This document shows, piece by piece, positions 24,889 through 31,591 of a stretch of DNA of 64,000 nucleotides. The number at the start of each line of letters is the position of its first letter. The first letter of the stretch is position 1. The stretch is from Bradyrhizobium manausense (GTDB lineage: Bacteria > Pseudomonadota > Alphaproteobacteria > Rhizobiales > Xanthobacteraceae): positions 620,001 through 684,000 of the forward strand of contig NZ_JAFCJI010000002.1 in NCBI RefSeq assembly GCF_018131105.1, read 5' to 3'. Under the pieces are notes generated by a model. It had not been told where the DNA came from. It did not search any database and saw only the letters and a list, made by a program, of their open reading frames with translations. The translations under genes were made by a program, and so were the position numbers.

Positions 24889-25338
24889 TCATTTGCTCCG
24901 CGCTGAGACGGGGTGCCTGACGCGCACGGTGATCTTCTCCGACACGACGGGTGGATCGAACGGATAGTGCTTGGCATCGCCCAGCACCAGTTGAAGGGTG
25001 TGGGTCCCGGGCGGGAGTTCCAGAAACGTTTCGGTCTGCCCCGCCCCGAAATGCAGATGCGATTTGTCCTGAAGGATCGGCTCCTTCGGATCGATGGGGT
25101 CATTGACGTCGACCAACAAATGGTGATGACCGGCGTTCTGATAGTCGTCGCCGGCATGCGTCACGCCCATGTTGCGCAAACCGAACCGGACCCAAAATCC
25201 GCCGCGGACCTTCTGTCCGTCAGATGGGGTGATGAAGTAGAGCTTTGCATCCTTGGGAGCGGTCTTGCCTTGCGCGAGTGCTGCGCCCGGAAGCAACGCA
25301 AGCGCCATCGACAACGCGATGCAACGAAGGATTTGCAT
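24889..25338 (-). CDS. Exported DUF4399 domain protein
   Basis: A 149-residue protein with a clear signal peptide ('MQILRCIALSMALALLPGAA', cleavage near 'ALAQG'). The mature part is a beta-sandwich DUF4399 domain: 'FITPSDGQKVRGGFWVRFG', 'GHHHLLVD' and 'LPPGTHTLQLVLGD', ending before 'VSEKITVRV'. The His-rich 'NAGHHHLLVD' and 'DKSHLHFGAGQTE' could bind a metal, but this is a guess. The ATG at 25338 is preceded by GGGAG on the coding strand. It lies 17 bases downstream of the cyclase gene and is probably cotranscribed with it. Function unknown; periplasmic. Confidence 0.85.
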   Translation of the reverse strand: MQILRCIALSMALALLPGAALAQGKTAPKDAKLYFITPSDGQKVRGGFWVRFGLRNMGVTHAGDDYQNAGHHHLLVDVNDPIDPKEPILQDKSHLHFGAGQTETFLELPPGTHTLQLVLGDAKHYPFDPPVVSEKITVRVRHPVSARSK

Positions 25339-25355
25339 CAAACCTACTCCCCTGC

Positions 25356-26888
25356 TCAAGGACTGAGCGCCACCCGGAATCCATGCGTCGGATAGCGGAC
25401 ATTGGTGTCGTAGCCATCGCGATTGGATGGCCGCACATATCTCGAATCGTTCTTCCACGAGCCCGAGCGCAAGACATGCGATGTACAATCCCCGCCATTC
25501 CATGCTGAGCCATCACCAGGCGCGCCCTGGTAGGTTTTGTGCCAGCAGTCCTCGACCCACTGGTCGACGCCTCCACCCATGTCATGGAGTCCGAATGGAT
25601 TCGGCTTGAAGCTGCCGACCTTCGCCGGCTGCTCCGCCGCGAGGTCACCGCAATCCTTGCATCCGGCCATGCCCGGCTGGAGCTTGTCGCCCCACCAATA
25701 TTTGGTCTGCGTTCCGCCTCGAGCGGCGTATTCCCATTCGGCTTCGCTCGGAAGCCGATACGGCTTTTTCGTCGCTTCCGCGAGATAGGCCGCGTATTGC
25801 TGCGCGTCGGTCCAGCTCACATTGCTGATCGGCGCATCGTCCTTGCCGCGGGCAACGAAACTGCACGCCTTCGCAGCGGCGCATTCGTTCCATTCACGTA
25901 CAGTCACCGGATACTTGCCGATTGAAAATGGCTTCATCGTCACCTGGTGGATAGGCCGTTCGGTTGGGTCGTCATTGCTTCCCATCGCGAAGCTGCCGCC
26001 GCGAATGGCGATCATCTCGGGTTCCAGGACCGGGGCCGCTGTCGGCTGGCTGGGCGCCGGAGTGGGTGACGGCGGCGCCGACGCCAGCGAGGGAGACGGT
26101 TGCGGTGTCTGCGTCGCCGCCTCGCGCGGTGACGGCTGCGGGATCGGTGATGCCGCCGGAGTAGCGGTCGGCGTCGCGGCCTGCTCGCCCACCCTGCCCT
26201 TGGGCTGCGCCAGGAGATACCAGAGCACGCCCGTGGCAATCACCAGCAGTGTGATGCTCAGGAGAAAGAGCAAAGTATTCTCGCGCCGGCCGCGTGTCCT
26301 GCCGACAGCATCGGCGTCCGGCAGCACGCGATAGACCCGCACGGGATCGGTGATGTTCTTGACCTTGCGATCCCCGAGCGACTCATAGCCGCACACCACC
26401 TTGTGCTTGATCTGCTCGTAGATCGCGCCCGAAATGTAGACCTGACCAGGCTCGGCAATGCCCTCGATGCGCGTGGCGATGTTGACGCCATCGCCGTAGA
26501 CGTCGTCCGGTTCGACGATGACATCACCGAGATTGACGCCAATTCGGTATTCGATCCGGGATTCCTTTGGAATCGAGGCATTGCGGCCGACGAGGTTCTG
26601 CTGAATGACGATGCTGCAGCGAACGGCCTCGACGGGGCTGTCGAAAATGGCGATGAAACCATCGCCGGTGGTCTTCACCAGACTTCCGTGATGCTCGACG
26701 ATGCTGGGTTCGATGAGGTCCCGCTCGATCCGCTTGACGCGGACATGCGTGCCTTCCTCGTCGGCCTGCATCAAGCGACTGTAGGATGCGATGTCGCCGA
26801 CAATGATGGCCGCGAGACGACGAGGCATTGCACCGTGCGGGGGCGGCTCGTTGTGATTCCCGGATCTGAAGTTGCGAATTTCGCCCAT
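25356..26888 (-). CDS. Class III adenylate cyclase fused through a membrane anchor to a SUMF1/FGE-like domain
   Basis: A protein of 510 residues (ATG at 26888; a TTG six codons earlier is also possible). Residues about 22-190 are a class III nucleotidyl cyclase with both metal aspartates ('IIVGDIASYSRLMQ', 'KTTGDGFIAIF') and the 'VYGDGVNIATRIEGIA' segment with the adenine-selecting Asp and the transition-state Asn and Arg, so it should make cAMP. A single hydrophobic helix (about 205-227) and a Pro/Ala/Thr/Ser-rich linker follow. The last ~210 residues are a sulfatase-modifying-factor fold ('GGSFAMGSNDDPTERPIHQV', 'YRLPSEAEWEYAARGG', 'GFRVALSP'). The active-site cysteines of true formylglycine enzymes are absent near the C-terminus, so this part probably binds something in the periplasm. 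Confidence 0.9.
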   Translation of the reverse strand: MGEIRNFRSGNHNEPPPHGAMPRRLAAIIVGDIASYSRLMQADEEGTHVRVKRIERDLIEPSIVEHHGSLVKTTGDGFIAIFDSPVEAVRCSIVIQQNLVGRNASIPKESRIEYRIGVNLGDVIVEPDDVYGDGVNIATRIEGIAEPGQVYISGAIYEQIKHKVVCGYESLGDRKVKNITDPVRVYRVLPDADAVGRTRGRRENTLLFLLSITLLVIATGVLWYLLAQPKGRVGEQAATPTATPAASPIPQPSPREAATQTPQPSPSLASAPPSPTPAPSQPTAAPVLEPEMIAIRGGSFAMGSNDDPTERPIHQVTMKPFSIGKYPVTVREWNECAAAKACSFVARGKDDAPISNVSWTDAQQYAAYLAEATKKPYRLPSEAEWEYAARGGTQTKYWWGDKLQPGMAGCKDCGDLAAEQPAKVGSFKPNPFGLHDMGGGVDQWVEDCWHKTYQGAPGDGSAWNGGDCTSHVLRSGSWKNDSRYVRPSNRDGYDTNVRYPTHGFRVALSP

Positions 26889-27300
26889 TGCGGGGGACTC
26901 CACCAACCTACAAGAGGCGGTCCCAGCCTACGACTTCGAGAAGCAATCGCGTGTGAACGCTATCACATTAACGATCTGGAACAACGTCGAAGGATTCGCC
27001 GACAGCGAGTTCCGGAGAGCAGGAGCTTATGAGGTGCCTGAACCTTCCTGACCCAATCTGCGACTAAGGCAACGCTCGGAGCGGCCGTTTCAGCTCCGGG
27101 GAACGACTTTCGGGCATTTTCACCGCCTCCAGGCATCTGCAACGATCCGGGGTATCCGCGCCCCTGCTGCGCAAAGCCTCGAACCTTGCGCGAGGCTGCG
27201 GGAAGGACTGCCGATGAACGCGCGGCGCGCGGCCTGCGACTAACCGCCAACTGGCCCTTCCCGATGCGGGCCGCCCATGGCTGAAGCCCCGGTGTTCATC
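26889..27300. other. Gene-free region upstream of the cyclase and the exported protein
   Basis: About 410 bases between divergent genes with no convincing coding frame. The only structure seen is AGCCTCG, nine bases, CGAGGCT at 27175-27197. Promoters for both flanking genes must lie here, but no consensus element stood out. Confidence 0.5.
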
Positions 27301-27921
27301 ATGAAGCTTGCGCTGATCCTTCCACTGGCCCTTGTGGCCTTCATCGGCGCCGCCCGGGCCGAGGAGGCCGGCGACATCCACGAGGCCACCCCGGCTGAAG
27401 CCGAGGCCTTCAACGCGCGCATCTATGCAGGCCCGCCGGGCAAGACGGCCTATGCCTGCTTCGTCCGCCGCTACGACGCAGAACATCTGGCGCAGCATCC
27501 GAAGCAGAAGGTGGCGTCGATGAAGCTGCTGGTCTCGGCGGAGACCTACGAAGTGGACAATCAGTTGCGCAACTCGTTCCGGCTCGGCTTCCGCTATCGC
27601 AACCGCAGCAGCGATTTCGACTCCAGCGGCTCCTGCCACCACGCGGTGTTCACCAAGGATGGCGACGAGGTCCGCCTCGGCTGCGGCGTCGATTGCGAGG
27701 GCGGCGGCGTCGGCATTGCACTGTCGAAGGACGACAAGTCGGCCATCGTGCGGCTCGAAAGCATCAGGATCTGGCGGCATGACAAGCCGACTGAAGACGA
27801 AGACCGCACGCTGGTCGCGGGCCAGGACGACGGGATTTTCCGGCTCGACCGGGTCGACAACCGCGAGTGCGCCGCACTGGCCTACGATCGCAAGGAACTC
27901 GCCGCGCTGCGCCACAAGTGA
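27301..27921 (+). CDS. Exported hypothetical protein
   Basis: A 206-residue protein with a signal peptide ('MKLALILPLALVAFIGAARA', cleavage before EEAGD). The mature part contains five cysteines in 'YACFVRRYD', 'SGSCHHAVF', 'LGCGVDCEGGG' and 'NRECAALAY', which suggests disulfides in the periplasm. The arrangement 'LGCGVDCEGGGVGIAL' is distinctive, but I do not recognise a named family. The start at 27301 puts the hydrophobic segment at the N-terminus; an upstream start adds eight residues. It is followed after 30 bases by a DsrE-like exported protein and may share its transcript. Confidence 0.8.
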   Translation: MKLALILPLALVAFIGAARAEEAGDIHEATPAEAEAFNARIYAGPPGKTAYACFVRRYDAEHLAQHPKQKVASMKLLVSAETYEVDNQLRNSFRLGFRYRNRSSDFDSSGSCHHAVFTKDGDEVRLGCGVDCEGGGVGIALSKDDKSAIVRLESIRIWRHDKPTEDEDRTLVAGQDDGIFRLDRVDNRECAALAYDRKELAALRHK

Positions 27922-27951
27922 TATGTCTCCGGCAACGAGCAGGAGATCATC

Positions 27952-28416
27952 ATGAACCGCCGGAACATCTTGTGGAGCACCGTCTCGGCGCTGGGCGCAG
28001 CCTTTGCCGCCTCGCCCGCCAAAGCCGCGACTGAAAAGGCCGCGACCGAGGCCACCAGGTCGGACAAGCTGAAGGTGGTCTATCACCTGGCCGACGCCGA
28101 CAAGGTCAATTTCGTACTCGGCAACATCCAGAACCACATCGACGGAGTCGGCGGCCCCGACCACGTCACGCTCGCGCTGGTGATCCACGGGCCGGCGCTG
28201 AAGGCGTTTCACTCGGCGCAGGCCAACCCCGATGTCAGCAAGCGGATCGGCAATTTCGCCAAGGACGGCGTCGAGCTCGCCGCCTGCGGCAACACGATGA
28301 AGGCGCAGAACATCACGCTGACGGATCTGCTGCCGGGGTTCGTGAGTGCGGAGAAGGGCGGCGTGGTCCGCCTCGCCGAGTTGCAGTCGCAGGGGTATCT
28401 GTATTTGCGGCCGTGA
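27952..28416 (+). CDS. Exported DsrE/DsrF-like family protein
   Basis: A 154-residue protein beginning with a Tat-like or Sec signal ('MNRRNILWSTVSALGAAFAA', cleavage near 'SPAKA'). The mature part has the DsrE-like fold: 'KLKVVYHLADADKVNFVLGNI', 'VTLALVIHGPALKAF' and a single cysteine in 'VELAACGNTMKAQNI', the position used for sulfur or persulfide chemistry in DsrE relatives. AGGAGAT precedes the ATG. The substrate is unknown; many bacteria have such periplasmic DsrE proteins outside sulfur operons. Confidence 0.87.
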   Translation: MNRRNILWSTVSALGAAFAASPAKAATEKAATEATRSDKLKVVYHLADADKVNFVLGNIQNHIDGVGGPDHVTLALVIHGPALKAFHSAQANPDVSKRIGNFAKDGVELAACGNTMKAQNITLTDLLPGFVSAEKGGVVRLAELQSQGYLYLRP

Positions 28417-28439
28417 GGGGGCGACTCCGCCCTCTCTTC

Positions 28440-28526
28440 CGTCATTGCGAGCGAAGCGAAGCAATGCAGGCTGCCTCCGCGGTGACGGCCTGGATTGCTT
28501 CGTCGCTTCGCTCCTCGCAATGACGT
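28440..28526. repeat. Palindromic repeat family A, copy 7
   Basis: Left arm 'cgtcattgcgagcgaagcga' plus 'agcaatgcaggct', right arm 'ctggattgcttcgtcgcttc' plus 'gctcctcgcaatgacg'. It ends nine bases before the -35 element of the ArsR-operon promoter. It is the last copy: none is found from here to the end of the window. Confidence 0.85.
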
Positions 28527-28534
28527 GGAGGCAC

Positions 28535-28563
28535 TTGACATATCCATAACTCCAGGGTTATGA
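28535..28563 (+). promoter_or_regulatory. Sigma70-type promoter of the arsR-like operon
   Basis: TTGACA (28535-28540), a 17-base spacer and TTATGA (28558-28563) fit a housekeeping promoter closely. The predicted start of transcription is near 28570, about 27 bases before the ATG at 28597. Two inverted repeats overlap this promoter, one in the spacer and one at the start site. Confidence 0.65.
28545..28562. promoter_or_regulatory. Operator 1 of the arsR-like operon
   Basis: CATAAC-TCCAGG-GTTATG: six-base perfect arms around six bases, lying between the -35 and -10 elements. It has the same half-site and spacing as operator 2, so both are probably bound by the same dimer, most simply the ArsR-type product of the operon. 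Confidence 0.65.
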
Positions 28564-28568
28564 ATTAA

Positions 28569-28590
28569 TCCATAACCTATGAGTTATGGA
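28569..28590. promoter_or_regulatory. Operator 2 of the arsR-like operon
   Basis: TCCATAAC-CTATGA-GTTATGGA: eight-base perfect arms around six bases, covering the predicted transcription start and an upstream in-frame ATG at 28579. Occupation would block initiation directly. Confidence 0.68.
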
Positions 28591-28596
28591 TTTCAC

Positions 28597-28920
28597 ATGT
28601 CCGCCGCGCACGATCTTCTGTTCCGGACGCTTGCCGACCCGACACGACGGGCGATCTTCGAACGGCTGTGTCGCGAGGGCGAGCAGACGGTCGGGGCACT
28701 GACGGCGCTGTCCGGGGTTTCCCAGCCGGCGGTCTCAAAGCATCTCGGCGCGCTGAAGCAGGCAGGCCTGGTGCGCGACCGGCATGAAGGACGCCAGACC
28801 CATTACAGCGCGCAGCCCGGTGCGCTCAATCCGCTGATCGACTGGACCAGCCAGATGGCGGGCTTCTGGCAGAACCGGCTCGATGCGCTCGACGATCTTC
28901 TCAAGAGGATGGACCAATGA
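28597..28920 (+). CDS. ArsR-family winged-helix repressor
   Basis: A 107-residue winged-helix regulator: 'LFRTLADPTRRAIFERLCRE', recognition helix in 'LSGVSQPAVSKHLGALKQAG' and wing 'VRDRHEGRQTHYSA'. No metal-binding cysteines are seen, so it belongs to the metal-independent subgroup that commonly precedes SRPBCC/AHSA1 genes. ATG at 28597 is preferred because GGA lies seven bases upstream and family members begin near 'SAAHDLLF'; the ATG at 28579 falls inside operator 2. The two operators suggest autorepression. It overlaps the next gene by four bases (ATGA). Confidence 0.9.
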   Translation: MSAAHDLLFRTLADPTRRAIFERLCREGEQTVGALTALSGVSQPAVSKHLGALKQAGLVRDRHEGRQTHYSAQPGALNPLIDWTSQMAGFWQNRLDALDDLLKRMDQ

Positions 28921-29348
28921 CTGAAGCTGCGACCGAAACACGTTCCGTGGTCATCGAGCGCGAATTTGCCTATCCACCGGAACGGCTGTGGCGCGCGCTG
29001 ACGCAGCCGCATCTGATCGAGGAATGGCTGATGAAGAACGACTTCAAGCCATCGGTCGGTCATCGCTTCAATCTGCGCGGCGAATGGGGCGGCGTGCTGG
29101 ATTGCGAAGTCCTCGCCATCGAGCCGCAGCGCTCGCTCGCCTACACCTGGAATTTCACGCATGAGGACGCGGCCTACGACCTCAAGAGCGTGGTGACCTT
29201 CACGCTTACCGCGCAAGGCGCAGGCACGCATCTGCGCGTCGAGCAGGCGGGCTTCCGCCCCAGCCAGAAGCAGGCCTATGGCGGCGCGCATGCCGGCTGG
29301 AAGCAGTTTTTCACCAGGCTGGACGAGTTGCTGGCGCGGGCGGAATAG
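28917..29348 (+). CDS. SRPBCC/AHSA1-like domain protein
   Basis: A 143-residue START-like protein with the Aha1-C-terminal-type fold: 'SVVIEREFAYPPERLWRALT', 'HLIEEWLMKNDFKPSVGHRF', 'LAYTWNF', and 'THLRVEQAGF' before the long C-terminal helix that closes a ligand cavity. Such proteins bind small hydrophobic ligands, and an ArsR/AHSA1 pair like this is very common in alphaproteobacteria, but the ligand is unknown. It is translationally coupled to the repressor gene. Confidence 0.9.
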   Translation: MTEAATETRSVVIEREFAYPPERLWRALTQPHLIEEWLMKNDFKPSVGHRFNLRGEWGGVLDCEVLAIEPQRSLAYTWNFTHEDAAYDLKSVVTFTLTAQGAGTHLRVEQAGFRPSQKQAYGGAHAGWKQFFTRLDELLARAE

Positions 29349-29393
29349 CCCGGCTACGCGCGTCCATTCCCAACATTCCCAGAGGAGACTGAA

Positions 29394-29606
29394 ATGAGTT
29401 CGAACATGTGGATCAGGCAGATCCATCGCTGGCTGTCGATCGCCTTCACACTTGCGGTGATCGCCAACATCGTTGCGCTGACCATGCAGGTTCAAGCGAC
29501 ATGGATTGGCCTGATGGCCTTCGTCCCGCTGATCCCGCTGCTCGCGACCGGGCTCTATCTGTTCGCGCTGCCCTATCTTGGCCGCCGCAGCGAGGCGAGA
29601 TCATGA
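29394..29606 (+). CDS. Small two-helix membrane protein
   Basis: A 70-residue protein with two hydrophobic helices (about 13-30 and 38-60), a short charged N-terminus 'SSNMWIRQIHRW' and a cytoplasmic-looking 'GRRSEARS' tail. The 'QIHRWLSIAFTLAV' opening resembles small membrane proteins of the PepSY-TM-like/hypothetical class, but I cannot name a family with certainty. AGAGGAG precedes the ATG. It overlaps the next gene by four bases. Confidence 0.8.
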   Translation: MSSNMWIRQIHRWLSIAFTLAVIANIVALTMQVQATWIGLMAFVPLIPLLATGLYLFALPYLGRRSEARS

Positions 29607-30037
29607 AGAAAGCCGTGACCGCAAAGACGAGCAGCGCGAAGGAAACGGCCGGGCCGTCGCCATCGAAGTTGATCGACGGCAGGATCAAGGAGCTCGGCGA
29701 CTGGCGCGGCGAAATGCTGAAGCGCGTCCGTGCGCTGATCAAGGACGCCGATCCCGAGGTGGTCGAGGAATGGAAATGGCGCGGCGTTCCCGTGTGGGAG
29801 CACGACGGCATCATCTGCACCGGCGAAACCTACAAGGCCGTCGTCAAGCTGACCTTCGCCAAGGGTGCGGCGCTGGATGACCCGGCCGGCCTGTTCAATT
29901 CCAGCCTCGACGGCAACGTGCGGCGCGCGATCGATATTCCCGAGGGAGCGAAGCTCAACGAAAAGGCGCTGAAGTCGCTGATCAAGGCGGCCGTGACGCT
30001 GAATGCGTCGAAGAAGAAGCCGGCGAAGAAGAGCTGA
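29603..30037 (+). CDS. DUF1801 domain protein
   Basis: A 144-residue soluble basic protein. After a Lys/Ser/Ala-rich start (residues 1-20) comes a DUF1801 domain: 'IKELGDWRGEMLKRVRALI', 'EVVEEWKWRGVPVWEHDGII', 'VKLTFAKGAALDDPAGLFN' and 'RRAIDIPEGAKLNEKAL', followed by a Lys-rich C-terminus. The domain is related to frataxin-like folds, and its biochemical role is unknown. The ATG at 29603 overlaps the previous stop. It is the last gene of the ArsR-led operon and converges on spoVR, only 15 bases away. Confidence 0.88.
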   Translation: MKKAVTAKTSSAKETAGPSPSKLIDGRIKELGDWRGEMLKRVRALIKDADPEVVEEWKWRGVPVWEHDGIICTGETYKAVVKLTFAKGAALDDPAGLFNSSLDGNVRRAIDIPEGAKLNEKALKSLIKAAVTLNASKKKPAKKS

Positions 30038-30052
30038 GGCCGAGCGGCGGCG

Positions 30053-31591
30053 TTACGCCACCGCCGCCGGGATCGGACGCGGGCTGACGACGTATTCGCG
30101 CAGCACCTTGTCGTTGGCATCGACCTCGATCAGCGCGACGTCGTAGGTCCAGAGATCGGCGAGGTGCTGCAGCACCCGTTTCGTATCGGTCTCGTTGAGC
30201 TGCGAGCCCTTGATGACGCGGTGATGCAGGATCAGCCGGCGGTCGCCGGAGAGATCGACGTCGACCACCTCGATATTGGCATCGATGAAGCCGACATCGT
30301 GCTGCCGGGCCAGTTCGCGGCGGACGCGGCGGAAACCGCGCTCGTCGTGGATGGCATCGACCCGGATGCCGGCGCGTTCCTCGGGATCGTCGTGCAGATG
30401 GAACATGCGGAAGTGCCGCATCAGCTTCGGGCTCAGGAACTGGCCGATGAAGCTCTCGTCGCGGTAATTGGCCCAGACGTCGCGCAGCACGCCCATCACG
30501 TCGTTCTTGCCGGCGATATCGGGAAACCACTCGCGGTCTTCGTCTTCCGGATTGGTGACGATGCGCTCGATGTCCTGCATCATTGCGAAGCCGAGCGCAT
30601 AGGGATTGAAGCCCGAGAAGCGCTGATCGTCGAATTCGGGCTGGAACACCACGTTGGTATGCGAGCCCAGGAATTCAAGGAAGTTGCCGTCGGTGATGCG
30701 GCCCTGCTGATGCAGCGCGGTCATGATGCGATAGTGGACGTAGGTCGCCGTCCCCTCGTTCATCACCTTGGTCTGGCTCTGCGGATAGAAATATTGCGCG
30801 ATGTGACGGACGATGCGCAGCAGCTCGCGCTGCCAGGGCGCCAGCCGCGGCGCGCTCTTCTCCAGGAAGTAGAGCAGGTTTTCCTGCGGCAGTCCGAGCA
30901 GCTTGCGGCGCCGTTCGAGGGAGATCGCGGTCCGGGCCTTCGAAGCGCCCTTGGGCACGGTGCGCCAGAGGTCGTTGAAGACTTCCTCCTCGTGCTGGCG
31001 GCGGCGCCCTGCCCGCTTCTCCTCCTCGCGCAGATCCAGCTGCTTCTTGCCGGGATAGCGGTCGATGCCGTGCGACATCAGCGCGTGCGCGGCGTCCAGC
31101 GTGCGCTCGACCTCGATACGGCCATAGCGCTCCTCGCACTGCATGACGTAGTTCTTGGCGAAATCCAGATAGTCCAGGATGCCTTCCGCATCGGTCCACT
31201 GCTTGAACAGATAATTGTTCTTGAAGAAGTGGTTGTGGCCGAAGGCGGCGTGCGCGATCACGAGCGTCTGCATCGTCGCCGTGTTCTCCTCCATGAGATA
31301 GGAGATACAGGGCGAGGAGTTGATCACGATCTCATAGGCGAGGCCCATCAGGCCCTTGCGGTAGGACGCCTCGTGATACGCAAAGTGCTTGCCGAACGAC
31401 CAGTGCTTGTAGAACAAGGGCATGCCGACCGAGGAATAGGCGTCCAGCATCTGCTCGGCGGTGATGACCTCGATCTGGTTCGGATAGACGTCGAGTCCGA
31501 GATCCTTCAACGCCACCTCTTCGCAGGCGTCGGTGATGCGCTGCAAGGTGTGGAAATCCCAATCGGCGCCTTCGAACAAGCGTTCCGTCAT
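30053..31591 (-). CDS. spoVR: SpoVR family protein
   Basis: A 512-residue homologue of B. subtilis SpoVR and E. coli YcgB. Hallmarks include 'YPNQIEVITAEQMLDAYSS', 'FGKHFAYHE', 'YEIVINSSPCISYLMEENT', 'NEGTATYVHY' and 'NPYALGFAMMQDIERI'. It is a soluble stress protein; in gamma-proteobacteria it acts with YeaG/YeaH under starvation, and the exact activity is unknown. It is the third gene of prkA-yeaH-spoVR and overlaps the middle gene by four bases. Confidence 0.93.
   Translation of the reverse strand: MTERLFEGADWDFHTLQRITDACEEVALKDLGLDVYPNQIEVITAEQMLDAYSSVGMPLFYKHWSFGKHFAYHEASYRKGLMGLAYEIVINSSPCISYLMEENTATMQTLVIAHAAFGHNHFFKNNYLFKQWTDAEGILDYLDFAKNYVMQCEERYGRIEVERTLDAAHALMSHGIDRYPGKKQLDLREEEKRAGRRRQHEEEVFNDLWRTVPKGASKARTAISLERRRKLLGLPQENLLYFLEKSAPRLAPWQRELLRIVRHIAQYFYPQSQTKVMNEGTATYVHYRIMTALHQQGRITDGNFLEFLGSHTNVVFQPEFDDQRFSGFNPYALGFAMMQDIERIVTNPEDEDREWFPDIAGKNDVMGVLRDVWANYRDESFIGQFLSPKLMRHFRMFHLHDDPEERAGIRVDAIHDERGFRRVRRELARQHDVGFIDANIEVVDVDLSGDRRLILHHRVIKGSQLNETDTKRVLQHLADLWTYDVALIEVDANDKVLREYVVSPRPIPAAVA

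Noticed and set aside
25356..25800. C-terminal part of the cyclase protein as an active formylglycine-generating enzyme
   Set aside because: The segment before 'GFRVALSP' contains no cysteine where true enzymes have their catalytic pair, and no sulfatase gene is nearby.
30041..30063. GC-rich partial palindrome between DUF1801 and spoVR considered as a terminator
   Set aside because: It overlaps the spoVR stop region, has mismatches in the centre and no T-run in either direction.
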